Positions 46,774-58,095 of a stretch of DNA of 63,947 nucleotides are shown piece by piece. Origin of the DNA: Pelomyxa schiedti (Eukaryota; Evosea; Pelobiontida; Pelomyxidae); contig JAHLWZ010000873.1 of NCBI GenBank assembly GCA_020536535.1, positions 1-63,947 on the forward strand. Direction: 5' to 3'. The position numbers were made by a program, and so were the translations under genes. Each line of letters begins with the position of its first letter. The first letter of the stretch is position 1. Below the pieces are notes generated by a model. The model saw nothing but the letters and a program-made list of their open reading frames with translations, had not been told where the DNA came from and made no database searches.

Positions 46774-49700
46774 TCAAAATCGTGATTTCTTCTTTACAAC
46801 GTTTTTACGAGTAAGGCGAGTAGAACGTGTTTGTCTGTGGATGGGTGGATTGATATCTACAACCTCGTCCTCTGATCCAGGTGAGTTGGCATCATTGGCC
46901 TCTGTGGATGATGAAGAGGGCGACGAAGATGATGAAGGTGACCGCGATGGTGATGTCTGTGGTGAGCGTGATTGTGTTTGTGTTTGTGATGGAGAGCGAT
47001 GAGGGCCAGGGTGTTGGTGTTCTTGTTTCGGTGGGATTGGGACTGGTTTTGGGGTTGCTGTTGTTGGTGAGTGTGACAGCTTCGACCGTTTGGGTACCGG
47101 AATTCTGAGGATTTGTTCGTATTCCACCTTGGGTGCTATTACTGTTGTTGGTGCTGGTGGTGGTTGCGTTTGCGTTTGCGGCTGGGTTTGTGATCCTGGG
47201 GATGGCTCTGGTTTTAGTTTGGGTGTTGGTGACCGTTGTGGGGGTGCAGGTTTTTGGAGTGGTTGTGCACTTTCTTTTTTGGGCGAAGTTGTATGGGTAT
47301 TGTTACTGAGGGCGGTATTTCTGTAGCGCAGAGTTTTATCCAATGAGCTATCTTCTTGAGGTACCTGCCAAACATGATCAGTGCAAACAGAAACTGAGGA
47401 AGAAAGGAGAGGATACCGAGCAGTTGCTGAACTTTTTATCTGGATTTAGGTGGCAAAACCATTGTTCTGGGAGAACAGCATTTTTATCTGGGTGTCTTCT
47501 CCACTTCAAACACCGATTGCATTGGACCCACATGTGGTCAGCAGCCCTACTAGCGGAATCTGGCAAAAGTGGCTCATAGTTTGGCTCATTCTCTTCGAGG
47601 AATTCCTCTACCTAGGAACTTTATGAGAAAAAGCTTGTAAGTCTGATTTCATACAGCTTGACTTAACCAGGTCTCCAGTGATAGAAACACCCCATCCTCA
47701 TTGAACCCCTGCTTGTTATTGAGGGGCTCGAGGCTGTTTGCTTCCACAACCCCTATCAAACCATTGCCTCGTTCAAGATACGAAGCTTTGGACTCCAAAG
47801 AACCAAGTTTAGTGTCTATTTGAGTAGGTGAGAATTTGATGACAACGGAACATGGGAAAGCCTACATGAGGAGACTAACCGGTTCCGCCAGTATAAATGG
47901 AACCCAGAAAGCCCTAAATCTTTATCCTCGGTATTGTATCTGTTGGTTTAAATGGTTGGAAATGTCAGGAAGCAAAAAAGACCATACCCAATAGTCAAGT
48001 TTCCCACTTCGGGGAAAGGCACCTTTAATATCTTTGCTTTCTCCAGGCCTGTGTTGACAGGTTTGGTTTCAACTGGTTTTCCACAGATGTGCAGATTTGA
48101 CACTGGGGTCAAGTATAGGATTGAGCAGTATTTTCTTAACGAGTAATCAACTGGAACCTTTTGATCCCCTAACTTGTTTGGTTTATTTTTGTGTCAGTTT
48201 TGTTTACTAATGATGGGAGAGTGGTTTGTACCCCTCTTCTCTTTGGCATTTGCTTTCCATGGATTGGTCGGAGCTGAATGTCGCTCTCTTCAGCAACATA
48301 CATAAACTCCAGTTGGCTTGGATCAGCCAAACTGTGACGCAAATTAAATAGCATAATGCATGTACCAGTGAGTGCTTGGAAATTGACCCCCTTTTTGTAG
48401 TTAGCTTTGTGCTTTTTTGTTGTTCGGCATTTTACATTTGACACCGAAACAATCTTGGAAACTAGAATTCCGAGATGAATATGACTTCGCACCGGAGAGA
48501 CCTTGAAAATATGTGAAAAATATTCCTGTGCCTGCTCCTCAGGTTGGTACTCTGGGTCCGGACTCATTGTGCTCCGCCTGTTTAACTCTTACAAACAAGA
48601 AAAATAAATATAACGGCTTACTTCAACGTAATTATTGGTGTAGTCACACAATTTGAATTCTGATTTAGTGTCGTGGATAGTATTCCAACCGATATACTTT
48701 CCTTGGACATGGTTAATATCAGGGCATCAGATGCCAGTCTCATTGCCCCTAGCTTGTGTCACGGCAATGCAAATTAAATTGCAATAACCAACCAGTTTTA
48801 AAGCCGATTCCAAATCGGCCTATATGTGTTTGGTCATTTGTTTGATCATGTCCAAATTGCAGTAAACCTGGTGAGGAACGGGGAGAGAGATTTAGCCTGC
48901 AACTAACGATTACGTGGCGCTCATACAAAACATTTCTTTGCGGGTCATCCCGCGGCCATTATCAATCACCAATATTGCAGGTTGTTCAAACTCCTCACTC
49001 CAATTAACATGAATTTGCTTTGCACCCGCATCAACGGAATTGTCAATCTGGTGCAATTTGTTATTCACCTACTTAACAAGAAGCAAGCCAATATACCAAT
49101 TCAGCCAAGGCCCCAAGAGCCCATTTGTGTGTTGTTCTTGCATTTGATTCCAGGAACGATGGGTGAGCTGATAAGGAACTAAGAGCAAGTTACGAGGTGA
49201 GAAAAGTCCCAAAAACATACTGTTCCAAGGCAGGTTGGAAAAAAACCGTCAAAGAATCACCTGGAGCAAGTGGTTGCTTTGGGGGGCAAAGATAGAACTT
49301 GCCACAACCAGGGAATGTGTGAACTAGATGCTGAAATTATGTTAGTTCACCCTCTTATAAATTATAATATTACTTTGGGAATTTCTCTTGGGGTTTGCGT
49401 AGGGCCAGTGTGAAATAGGAGGTAACGTATAAATTCAAAGAAGTGTACTCGTTCGTCAGGCGAGGAAGTGGCTGCAAGTTTTATCTGAGATATTCCTTGC
49501 TTAAAACAAAAATCACAATGGGTGCAGTTACATACAGTTATGCTTTCTTTCATGTCTGATGGTGCCGCATGTGTCACATCAGCATCGTAGAATCGGAATT
49601 CTGTAGGCCTACATTGATTGCATTTAAACTTAAGAATGAGAAAAAGGAAAGACGTAGGTACAGGGAATATGCAGGGTTGGTCTGGATATCCAGTGGACAA

Positions 49701-51130
49701 ATGAGCTGATTGTTCCAGAACAGTTTCTTTGTGACTACTGACACAGCAGTCGAACCAGGACCACTAGTACAGGCAGAAGTAGACCCAGAAGTATCCTCAT
49801 GCAGGGTGACAGGCAAACTCACTGGTAAAGGTGTGGGTGCAGCTGCAGTTATGGGTGTGACTGATGGTGTTGGCGCAACTGCAGGTGTAGGAGCAGGCAC
49901 TGATGGGATTAAGGGTGTCGGCGTGACCGTGGGTGTGGGTGTGGGCGCTGGGGTTGGCGTTGTTATTGGTATTGGCGCTGGTGTTGGTGTCGGTACTGTT
50001 GTCGGTGTTGGTGTAGGGATAACTATGGAAGCGATTGAGGGTGACGAAAGACGGGGAGAGACTGGCCTCACAACCACAAAGGAGGATGATTGTTGTGAAG
50101 GTGACAGTGTTCGAAGGGGTGCTAATGCCACTACAGGTAAAGACACTACGAGTGGAGGTGTTGATACCCCTTGGAAAGGTGTTTGTGTCTGTTGTAGTTG
50201 TTCTTGCTGCTGTTGCTGTTGCCTCTGTTCTTGTTGTTGTTGTTGCTGGTGTGATTGCCTCAAATCTTGTTCCGGCTGGTACATATTTTGTTCTGCCTCT
50301 TGCGCTTGTTGGTTCTGTGGCTGGTAAGAGGCCTGCCTCGACGTAGGCTCCTGAGACCACTGGGACTCGCGTGGCCTTGGAGAGTAGTGCGGCCGTGATG
50401 GCCTCAAGAATGGGCGATCCAGCAGCTGGTGCTGCAGCACAGGTGTAGTGTTGATGGTTGGGCTTTTGTAAATTGATGGTGTGGGGTTAGAGCTATTGCT
50501 ATTGACATTGTTATTGGCGTGATCACGCTCCTGGTAATGACTCCCTTGGCTAGTATCACGTTCGTTTTCACGTTCACTGCGGTAATAATTGCGGGAATAT
50601 TCGCGGTCGTGGGTGCGCCCATAATCCCGGTCTCTATCACGGTGGTGGCTGTGCTCATAGTGGCGCTCGTGGTCGTGAGAGTGATGGTGGTCGCGATCAC
50701 GGTCCTTGACGGCGCCGTGCACAGCCGCCGGCATCGGGGTGTTGTAGCTGCCCCATAATGACGGCGGTTTGCCAATGGCCTCGATGCGCAGCGTAGCCGG
50801 CAGGTGGGGAATAAGACTGGGGCTCGGGCTCGGGCTCGGCGCAGCAGCGGAGCTTATGCGAGACGACGACGGCGTGGGGCTCGTGGGGCGCGGCGGCTGC
50901 GGAGGCTGGGGGTGCGAGACCACCATGAAGGAGGAGGAGGAGGAGGGCGCGCGCGGCGCCGGCTGCGGCGGCAACGGCGTCGGCGACGGCGTGGGCAGCA
51001 GCGGCGCGTAGGGCTGCGGGTCCCAGCCTGACCTGAAGCAGCTGGCCGTGCTCGTGTAGTAGGGGTGGTTGCTGTTGCTCATCATCCGAGCCATCGCCGA
51101 CGTCCCTGACCTGTCAACGTGTCGATACAT
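46774..51130 (-). CDS. MORC-family GHKL ATPase with CW zinc finger and long low-complexity N-terminus
   Basis: The likely start is at 51130 (MYRHVDRSGTSAMARMMSNS). Residues coded by 51100-49730 are low complexity: Pro/Ser, then His/Arg/Asp repeats, Gln runs and Pro-Thr repeats. A Cys-rich part follows (CNQCRPTEFRFYD, CNCTHCDFC). The ATPase begins AHPSFLESNARTTHKWALGA with LAELIDNSVDAGAKQI and ILVIDNGRGMT (GHKL N and G1 boxes), HIGRFGIGFKTG (G2), then AMRLASDALILTMSKESISV and GTCIMLFNLRHSL. The CW finger is WVQCNRCLKWRRHP..WFCHLNPDKKFSNC, a reader of methylated H3K4. The tail is Pro/Ser/Lys-rich, stop at 46774. MORC proteins compact chromatin and silence repeats. That the low-complexity part belongs to the same gene is inferred from the lack of a gap. 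Confidence 0.8.
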
Positions 51131-51354
51131 TTGTGATCTCGTATGTGTTTTAATTGTCTTTCGGGGGTTGTTGTTTGCGTGCGTTTGTTGTTTCTCGGTC
51201 TGGTTTGTTTGGAATAATGAAACTAGCGTTGGTTGTTGTGTTTTTAAAGGCACTTTGGTCTACTCTTGCGAGACCCGACAAATTAAAAAAAACCTCGTCG
51301 GGGACCAGTCCTGATTTAGCTGCCGTTTCTCATAAATAGACAATAAGGTAGGTT

Positions 51355-53467
51355 CTATAGATAAGCAAAGGAGAAGAAGCCCAGGTCTGTGGGCTCACCG
51401 TCGCTGTCAGGGTTTGGTGAGGGTGAAGTAGTGGGTGGTAGTGCTGCTGCGTTGGCAGTAGATGTTGCTGGTGATGAAGAAGCGGTGGTGTTGGGCGTTG
51501 TTGGAGGTACCTCTGGGGTCGTAGTAGTGGTGCTGTCGGAAGGATGTGATGGGGGGATTCCCATCCACTTGCTGGATACGCTTGTGGCAACCGCCAACCA
51601 ATAGGATAGGTAGTCCGTGCAGACGCGTTCTACGGCGGATTGCAGTGCGGATTTAAGTGCCTCAGAGAAAAACGAGAGAAGCCAGTTGTAGCAAAGCGCA
51701 GCTATGCTTGATGCAGAACTCTTGTCCACCACAACAGAAACAGTCCCAATGTTCACAGTTACGTTCAGCAACTTGAACACTGGAGCAGAAATGTGACCTT
51801 GCAGTGATCCTTGCCCTCTTACAAGCTCCATTGTTGCACCAAACGTAGAGTCCTTCACTTCTGCATTCGCAGTTCCAGAATCACCAATGCCGTGTGCTGA
51901 AGAGAACTCCCAAGCGAATGAACTTACCTTGACTCCCCAATGGGGAACGTGTAACACGACAATTCCTCTTGCCATGTCACAGTCCAATGTAGCATCTGAA
52001 AGATTGCAGTCAAATCCACCTAAAACCACTGAGTGCATTGCGTAGATGACATGCCCCAGTCTTGGATGTGCAACGTCACCAGAGATTTTACCAAGGGAAT
52101 CTTCAGGAAACATCAAGCCAGAGTCCAACACAAAAACTTCGAGGAGTGTGTGCTTCAACTTTTCCCAGCCCTTCTTGAGGATTTGGTAGTTCCAGTCAGT
52201 TGCCAGCTCCGTGTGCAATGCGTTGAAGTTCGTAGTGACTGACACTGCATGTTCACTACGGAGGAGTACAGTAAGATCCCCGAATGTTGTACGAAGGGCG
52301 TCAGTAGAATGCTGATGTTGGTCCATGGTAGTATTACGAACTGTTTGGAGGGCGGCAATGCATTCTGTTACTTCCTTGGCGCCCATTATCTCAGCAAAAA
52401 GCGGCGGCATCTTGGATTTTGGTTGCTGCCTTACTCCAACAAAGAGGGACCATAAGTGGTACAAAAGCTCTCCCAGCTTCCAGTTGTATGAACTTGTTTC
52501 TATTGTTTTTATTAGAAATCATATTTTGCAGGCTGATGCATACCGGACATCATACGCGTGAGAGTTGCCGTGATAACAACGACTCCTAGGTTCGCCAAGG
52601 CGTCAAGCAGCATTTCTAGTTGGCTTTGAGATATTTTCAACTTGGCAGCAAGAGGCATTAAGGTCTTGGATGCATCATCTTCCAGTGCTGCATGACCCTT
52701 CAGTAAAGAATCAAAGATAAAGCAGTGAGAAAGAACTGTAGTTGTACCTTGCGAATTCCCTCTTTAGCTGATTTTTGCCAAGCTTGAAGATCCAATGCGG
52801 AAAGAGCTGTAGAAATTTTCAACACTAGTTGGTCTATTTGAGTGCGACGCACAACAACACTTTCATTATTGCTTCAATGCGAAACAAAGGAAATGTTAGT
52901 ACATGAAATACCAAATTAAAAAAAGTACCTTAAGATTGACTCTAGCACGCTTGACGATAACTCCAAGATTTCTTTCAAAGCGCTCCCTTCCTCCAATCTC
53001 ACAAGGTTCTCAGATTTAGTTTCTGTGATGACGAGTTTGAGATAAAAAGGGGAGAAAGGAAGTCAACTTTCAGGTTGGGTGCCTGTCTCTGCCACACCAG
53101 CACTTGATTCAACCGCAGCGGCGGAGCTTGTAACCTCAGCATTTCCAGGAGTCTCCGAAGTCGCTGTTGTGTTGGAAGCCGACGCCTCCGCCTCGGCTGC
53201 CTCGGCCTTCACTGCTTCACGAGCTCTCTCCAGGGATTTCGCCACAATGCCTTTAGCAGCGGATAACAACTCCCTAGAGCCAGCCAAGGCCACATCCAGT
53301 TTGCTCGTGGATCCGCGGCGGCCCGCTTTCAGCCTCAGGATCTTCATTTGTTGCACAACCTCGTACACCTGGTTAGCCACCTCCCTCGTCCTCCCGTCCA
53401 GCACCACCATACCACCGCTCGCCGTATTAGCGACACCGACCCTGCTCGCACTACTACTAGCACTCAT
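51355..53467 (-). CDS. helical protein with a TULIP/BPI-like C-terminal domain (tentative)
   Basis: Start at 53467 (MSASSSASRVGVANTASGGM). The N-terminal half is helical: VYEVVQQMKILRLKAG, an Ala/Glu-rich stretch, SENLVRLEEGSALKEILELS, RRTQIDQLVLKISTALSALD, LKISQSQLEMLLDALANLGV. A splice with donor GTCCGG near 52550 would join WKLGELLYHLWSLFVGVR. The C-terminal part has a beta-rich stretch (LDSGLMFPEDSLGKISGDVA to TVNIGTVSVVVDKSSASSIA), ending in helices with a Cys (LQSAVERVC), which recalls BPI/LBP-type lipid-binding TULIP domains. A Pro/Ser/Thr tail ends LGFFSFAYL. No signal peptide is visible. Family assignment is a guess from pattern; it could also be two genes. Confidence 0.48.
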
Positions 53468-53656
53468 TTCTTTGTGCAATTTCTGAGATCTAGCAAGGGG
53501 CACGGCCCAAGACGCTCGTACGAAGGTTTTTTTTTGTTTTAATTGTTTCGGATGTCCAAGAGACATAAGGGGAGATCCCAGTGACACACGACCCCTGCTC
53601 CCTTGCGCTTTTCCTGATCAGATCTAATTAATTAACCTGTGCAACTGCAGTTCGGC

Positions 53657-55177
53657 ATGAAACCTGTGCGGAGAGCGAGGTGAGTGACGGCAAGATGTGT
53701 GCATACTACACATATTAATACATACGACCACGTCTGTGTTGTTTTTTGTTTTGCCGTTTCGTTCGTTCCCGGGAACGGCCGATTAAATATTGCACAGAAA
53801 CAAGGCGCAACAAGTGGCACGATTACTTTCACAAGCGGCTACTCTCGTGGATGAGGGCGATGCCGACGGCGCTACAGAGAAATACGAACGCGCACTTAAA
53901 ATCGACCCGAACTGCACAATTGCGATGGACGGCCTCGGGGAGCTTAGGGCGTCGATAGGAGACGTGGATAGAGCGAGAGAGCTGTTTGTAAAGAGTATTC
54001 AGAAAGCACCTGATAGCGGCGCCAGTAAATACTTCAATCTTAGTCAGTTGTGTGATTCGGAGGGCGAGGCATTGCAGTACCACCGGAAGGGAATCACAAT
54101 TTTATCTAGAGACCTCACTATGGTAAATGAGGGAAAGGTAATGCCCCCATCTTGCTTGCATTTATATGTAGCGCGGAAGAGTCAAAAGTTAAACAGACGT
54201 GCTCATTTTTTTTTCCCCCCCAGTTGCCTGGAAATGCAAAAGAAATGACCGAGACATTATGTTCAGCCTATTCTAGTTTCGCTGAACTGTTTTTAAGCAA
54301 CAATTAGTGTGGCATCCGTTCCAAAACTTTGTTATCTGACGAAATCAAGTGGAACTGAAGAGGAATGTGAAGAAATGCTAAGAAGAGGTTTAGTGCTAGT
54401 TCCGACTCACTACGAACTTCTACAAGTGTGGCTATTTGACATCATGAGTTACATTCTTCTCACCTATGCTCAGACCTTAGCAAGCCTTCGAATCACACAA
54501 AGCCGACAACCTGAAGCTCTCGAGCTGTTGAAAAACAGCTATTCACAGTGGTCTAAAAAAGGTTTCCCTTGTGCCTTATTTGCATTCCTTTTGCACTAAG
54601 CATGCATTTTCAAGTCTAGACCTTGAGGATTGGCCAACTTATGCTTTTTGCCATAATACAGCGAAAATGTTCGTAGAGTTAGGAGAGCATCGCTCCGCCA
54701 CCGATATTCTTGAAGGAATGCTTGAATTGGAGGTTTTTCTTTCTTTTTTCTTGTGGCTATTCAAGTGACGATAAACATAAGGACAACATAGCGGAAGTTT
54801 GGCATTTACTTTCCTTAGCCTACAGTTATTTTGATCTTCCCGCGGCATTTGAATCCTTAAAGCGCACACAAGAGGTTTCTTTCCCCCGCTGCACTGCAGC
54901 CATCACTTTCCCCCGCTGCACTGCAGCCATCACTTGACCAAAGTTGTAGCTAATGACCCGATTGGAAGAACCTGATGAAGAGTTAGAAGCGGAGGTTGCG
55001 TCCCTTGTGAAAAGATTGACAGAGCTTGACCCAGACGGCAAGATAAAAGCAGAATGTGATGAACAAGAGAACGAGGAAGAAGCTGCTGTTGATGAAGATG
55101 ACGACGACGCAGGGCCAGTTGATTCAGACAAGGAAGAGAGCGATAGTGAGCCAGACAGTGACGAGGAGCTCACTTGA
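53657..55177 (+). CDS. TPR protein resembling ribosomal protein uL4 chaperone ACL4
   Basis: A 23-nt first exon (ATG at 53657, MKPVRRA) splices into NKAQQVARLLSQAATLVDEG. TPR units follow: GATEKYERALKIDPNCTIAM, VDRARELFVKSIQKAPDSGA, YFNLSQLCDSEGEALQYHRK, then EECEEMLRRGLVLVPTHYEL, RQPEALELLKNSYSQW, FVELGEHRSATDILEGMLEL and AEVWHLLSLAYSYFDLPAAF. The C-terminus is strongly acidic (EEAAVDEDDDDAGPVDSDKE) and ends SDEELT. The layout of TPRs plus acidic tail matches ACL4, which protects newly made uL4 on its way to the nucleolus. An intron has a 27-nt tandem duplication. Confidence 0.72.
54880..54933. repeat. 27-nt direct tandem duplication in an ACL4-like intron
   Basis: TTTCCCCCGCTGCACTGCAG plus CCATCAC occurs twice in a row without a mismatch. 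It lies in the intron after KRTQE, so the protein is not changed. Confidence 0.9.
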
Positions 55178-55341
55178 TAACACTTCTCCAAAGTGACACC
55201 TTTTTGGCTCTATGTAAAGAAAGAAAAAAAGAAGCCCATGTGGGCACTACAGTTCATGTGTGGAAATTTTTCTTCCCCTTTTTCTGATTTGGGTTCTGTT
55301 TGTTGTTTGACCAGAAATTACAACATTAATTTCCGAGAGGG

Positions 55342-56483
55342 CTAGTGGTGATCAGGAGAGCGTGGGTGGGAGTGTGATTTGGATCGAGGGGCCTCAGGTG
55401 CAGCACCTGTTGAACTTGTGGCTGAGGAAGAACTTTGTGCCTTGCGGTCTGGTGATGGTTGTCTAGGGGCCGGAGGGGAGTGTGATCTTCTGGGCGAATG
55501 GGAGCGTCTTGGTGGGGAGCGGCTGTCTCTGCGGGCCGGCGACCTGGTTCTTTGCCGCGGGGAGCCGGGAGAGCGTGAGCGAGAGCGGGAGCGTGACCTG
55601 GAGCGAGAGCGGGAGCGGGAGCGGCGGGGCGGGGACCGGCTGTCTCTGCGTGAGCCTCCCCATCTTCCATTGCTGCCAGAGTTCCCTGATGGGCAGTTCC
55701 TTGCTATGTGTCCTTCATTTCCGCAGGTATAGCATTTGCCAGAGCCGCCGGGTCCTATAGGAGAGTAAGGGTTTTTTTGGTTGGAGGGATGAACAATGTA
55801 GGGTGGTGAGGAAATTTTATGACCTCGGTCCCATCAATGCGATGAACATATTGTGCAAACACCAATGTGGAAATGTGATGAAAATGAAACACGAGATTTC
55901 AGTCATTCACGAACTGGAGTGTGATGCAAAACTTTGCTGATTGCAAGCAAGGAGAACAGAAAAGAAAAGAAACAGGAGATGCTCCTCGAAGGAGGTAAAA
56001 AAAAAGAATGAAAACAAAGAAGGGAAAAGAGAGCAAAAATCAAAAGAAAAAAAAAGAAACCCCTATTGTGCCCAGAAACGGATCTTCCGTGGGCCCACTG
56101 TACTGTAATCCTAGCACCATGAAGAGTGGACCCATCAAGATCGTGGATAGCATCTTCAGCGCTCCTCTTATCCCTCAGTTGCACAAACCCGTAACCTATA
56201 AATCACATTTACCAAGGAGTGGTAGGTTCGTTTGGTTTTTGTGCAAAATAAAGCGCAACTAACGTAACAAAAAGCGAGAAGGGAACAAACCTCGGCCCGA
56301 AATGATCACGCATTTTTCTATCTCCCCAAAGCGACGAAATGCCCCCTCCAATTCTTCACTTGTGGTACCGTAATCTAGCCTCCCTGTGGTAAAAACGTTA
56401 CAAAAAAAAAAATAATAATAATAAAAGAAAAAGGCGTATCCCACGCACGTTACAACACGCAACATACCAACAAACAACGACAT
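55342..56483 (-). CDS. RSZ/SRSF7-type SR splicing factor (RRM, CCHC knuckle, RS domain)
   Basis: A 16-nt first exon (ATG at 56483, MSLFV) splices into GRLDYGTTSEELEGAFRRFG with EIEKCVIISGRG; the next exon has FVQLRDKRSAEDAIHDLDGS and ARITVQWAHGR. This is a short RRM. Then a zinc knuckle CYTCGNEGHIARNC, and an RS tail with RSRSRSRSRSRSRSP-like runs and SP pairs ending RSPDHH at 55342. It matches plant RSZ22 and human SRSF7, which bind exonic enhancers and help choose splice sites, fitting an intron-rich genome. Four introns. Confidence 0.9.
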
Positions 56484-56725
56484 GATGTCTGTAAACGACA
56501 AGAGATCTACGGGTAGGCTTCTTGGTTATTTTTTAGTTTTGCTTATTTTGACAAGTTGGCTTGATGTTTCTACTCCAGCAACTGCCACAACATTTCACGT
56601 TCCACGAACAACAAAAAATTTTCCATCAAAGAAAAAAAACGCATCTATTACCCTGTGCGACACAGCAAGTCCCCGATCTATTCAATCTCTCAATCAATCA
56701 AACAATCACACACAGTCAGTTGAAT

Positions 56726-57918
56726 TCAGTGTGAGGAGAATCCATTGTCAATGACGAGGCTGTGACCCAGTACACCCTTGGACCAGCCAGACAAGAGCCA
56801 AAGGGCAGAGTTGGCCACGTCATCATCACAGAGGTACTTGCCAGTGGGAAGGTGTGACTCAAACTCACGTGCCACGTCGCTGCATGACTGTCCTGACCTC
56901 TGTGAAATCGCTGTTTTTTTTTTTTGGTTAGTGGCCATAAAAGGAAAGGGAATTTGCGAAGGAATTCTATACTTCACATAATAAAGGCTCGAGGAAGAGA
57001 AAGAGATAGAGAAAGGGAAAGGAGGGGTGGGTACCGGCAACAAAGTTCCTGAGAGAATCACTGTCTACTGTTGGTCCCACGTCCAAGGTATTGATTCGGA
57101 TCCCGCAGTTGGCATACTCAAGGGCTGCGGACTTGGAAAGTCCTTCTACTGCCATCTTGGTCATGATGTGCCTTGGGAATTCGTTAACTCATTGTGAGGA
57201 GGAATCAGAGAATAATACGGTCCAAGGTACGGAATTGGCCTCTGCGTGAAGGTAGATGACACATTGACAATGGTTCCCTTCTTGTTTTTCATCATCATCT
57301 TGATTTCAGCTTGCATTCCCCATATCTAGGCAATGTAAAGAAAACACTCACAAGTAATTTCCTCGGCCAGAGCTGAGGAAACACACCACTCCCCAGACAT
57401 TGACAGAAAGTGCTTTCTCAAAATCTTCATCTGTAAGTTCAGCCAAAGGCGCAATGGAAGGGTGCTCAGTTGCTTCTCCAGCGCAGTTCAGTGCACAATC
57501 AAGCCTTTGTGTGTATTAGAAGGTTTTAGTACGTATCTAGTTCAAGGAACCTGTCATGTCTCTCAGTTATCGTGTTCATCAGATTTTCCCAGCTCTCCTT
57601 CTTGGTCACATCCTTTACAAACAAGTCAGTATTGGGAGTCATCATTCAACAAAAAAATGCAAACTATGACAAAGTCCTGAGGTAGAAACGTAGAAAAAAA
57701 AACCAGCCAATAATAAGACATAGCCAACACACAGTGTGAACATAGCAAGCTCTTCCAGGATGCGTAGAATTGAGCTCCTCCACCAAAGGATCCATGTTGC
57801 TCCTCGACGCCAACACCACACTGGCTCCATGCCTCACCAACAACTTACTGGTCTGAACCCCAAGTGGGCAACTGGCACCAACAACAAGAACCACATTCCC
57901 CTCAAACTCCCTTGACAT
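56726..57918 (-). CDS. short-chain dehydrogenase/reductase, unusual catalytic motif
   Basis: ATG at 57918: MSREFEGNVVLVVGASCPLG gives the cofactor loop (GASxxxG). Next SNMDPLVEELNSTHPGRACY, CALNCAGEATEHPSIAPLAE (NAG-type motif reads NCAG), ALSVNVWGVVCF, MEMQAEIKMMMKNKKGTIVN and VSSTFTQRPIPYLG (catalytic Ser), then HIMTKMAVEGLSKSAALEYA, CGIRINTLDVGPT, and an end LGHSLVIDNGFSSH. In the splice I favour, the YxxxK motif reads HxxxK (P-HIMTK), so the catalytic Tyr is replaced by His. The substrate is unknown. About six introns. Confidence 0.83.
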
Positions 57919-58095
57919 GTTTATTCCGCGTTTGTTTCCTCCTCCTAGAGCTCTTATTATGCAACAATAAACACCTTGTTCTGCCACTTGGTGGGGCCAT
58001 TTGCACCACAGTAACCCATCATCACCACAAAGAAAAAACTTTTCAAAAGCCAAATGAAAAAACAAATTTGATTGGTTTTCGAAACGGTTCCGTTT

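Noticed and set aside
49710-50346. Long plus-strand frames with Val/Gly repeats
   Set aside because: They are the antisense of the Pro/Thr/Gln-rich MORC N-terminal region and have no domain or splice support.
52530-52760. COMM-domain reading of the helical exons
   Set aside because: The resemblance is limited to one helix, and the exons splice onward into a long unrelated C-terminal part.
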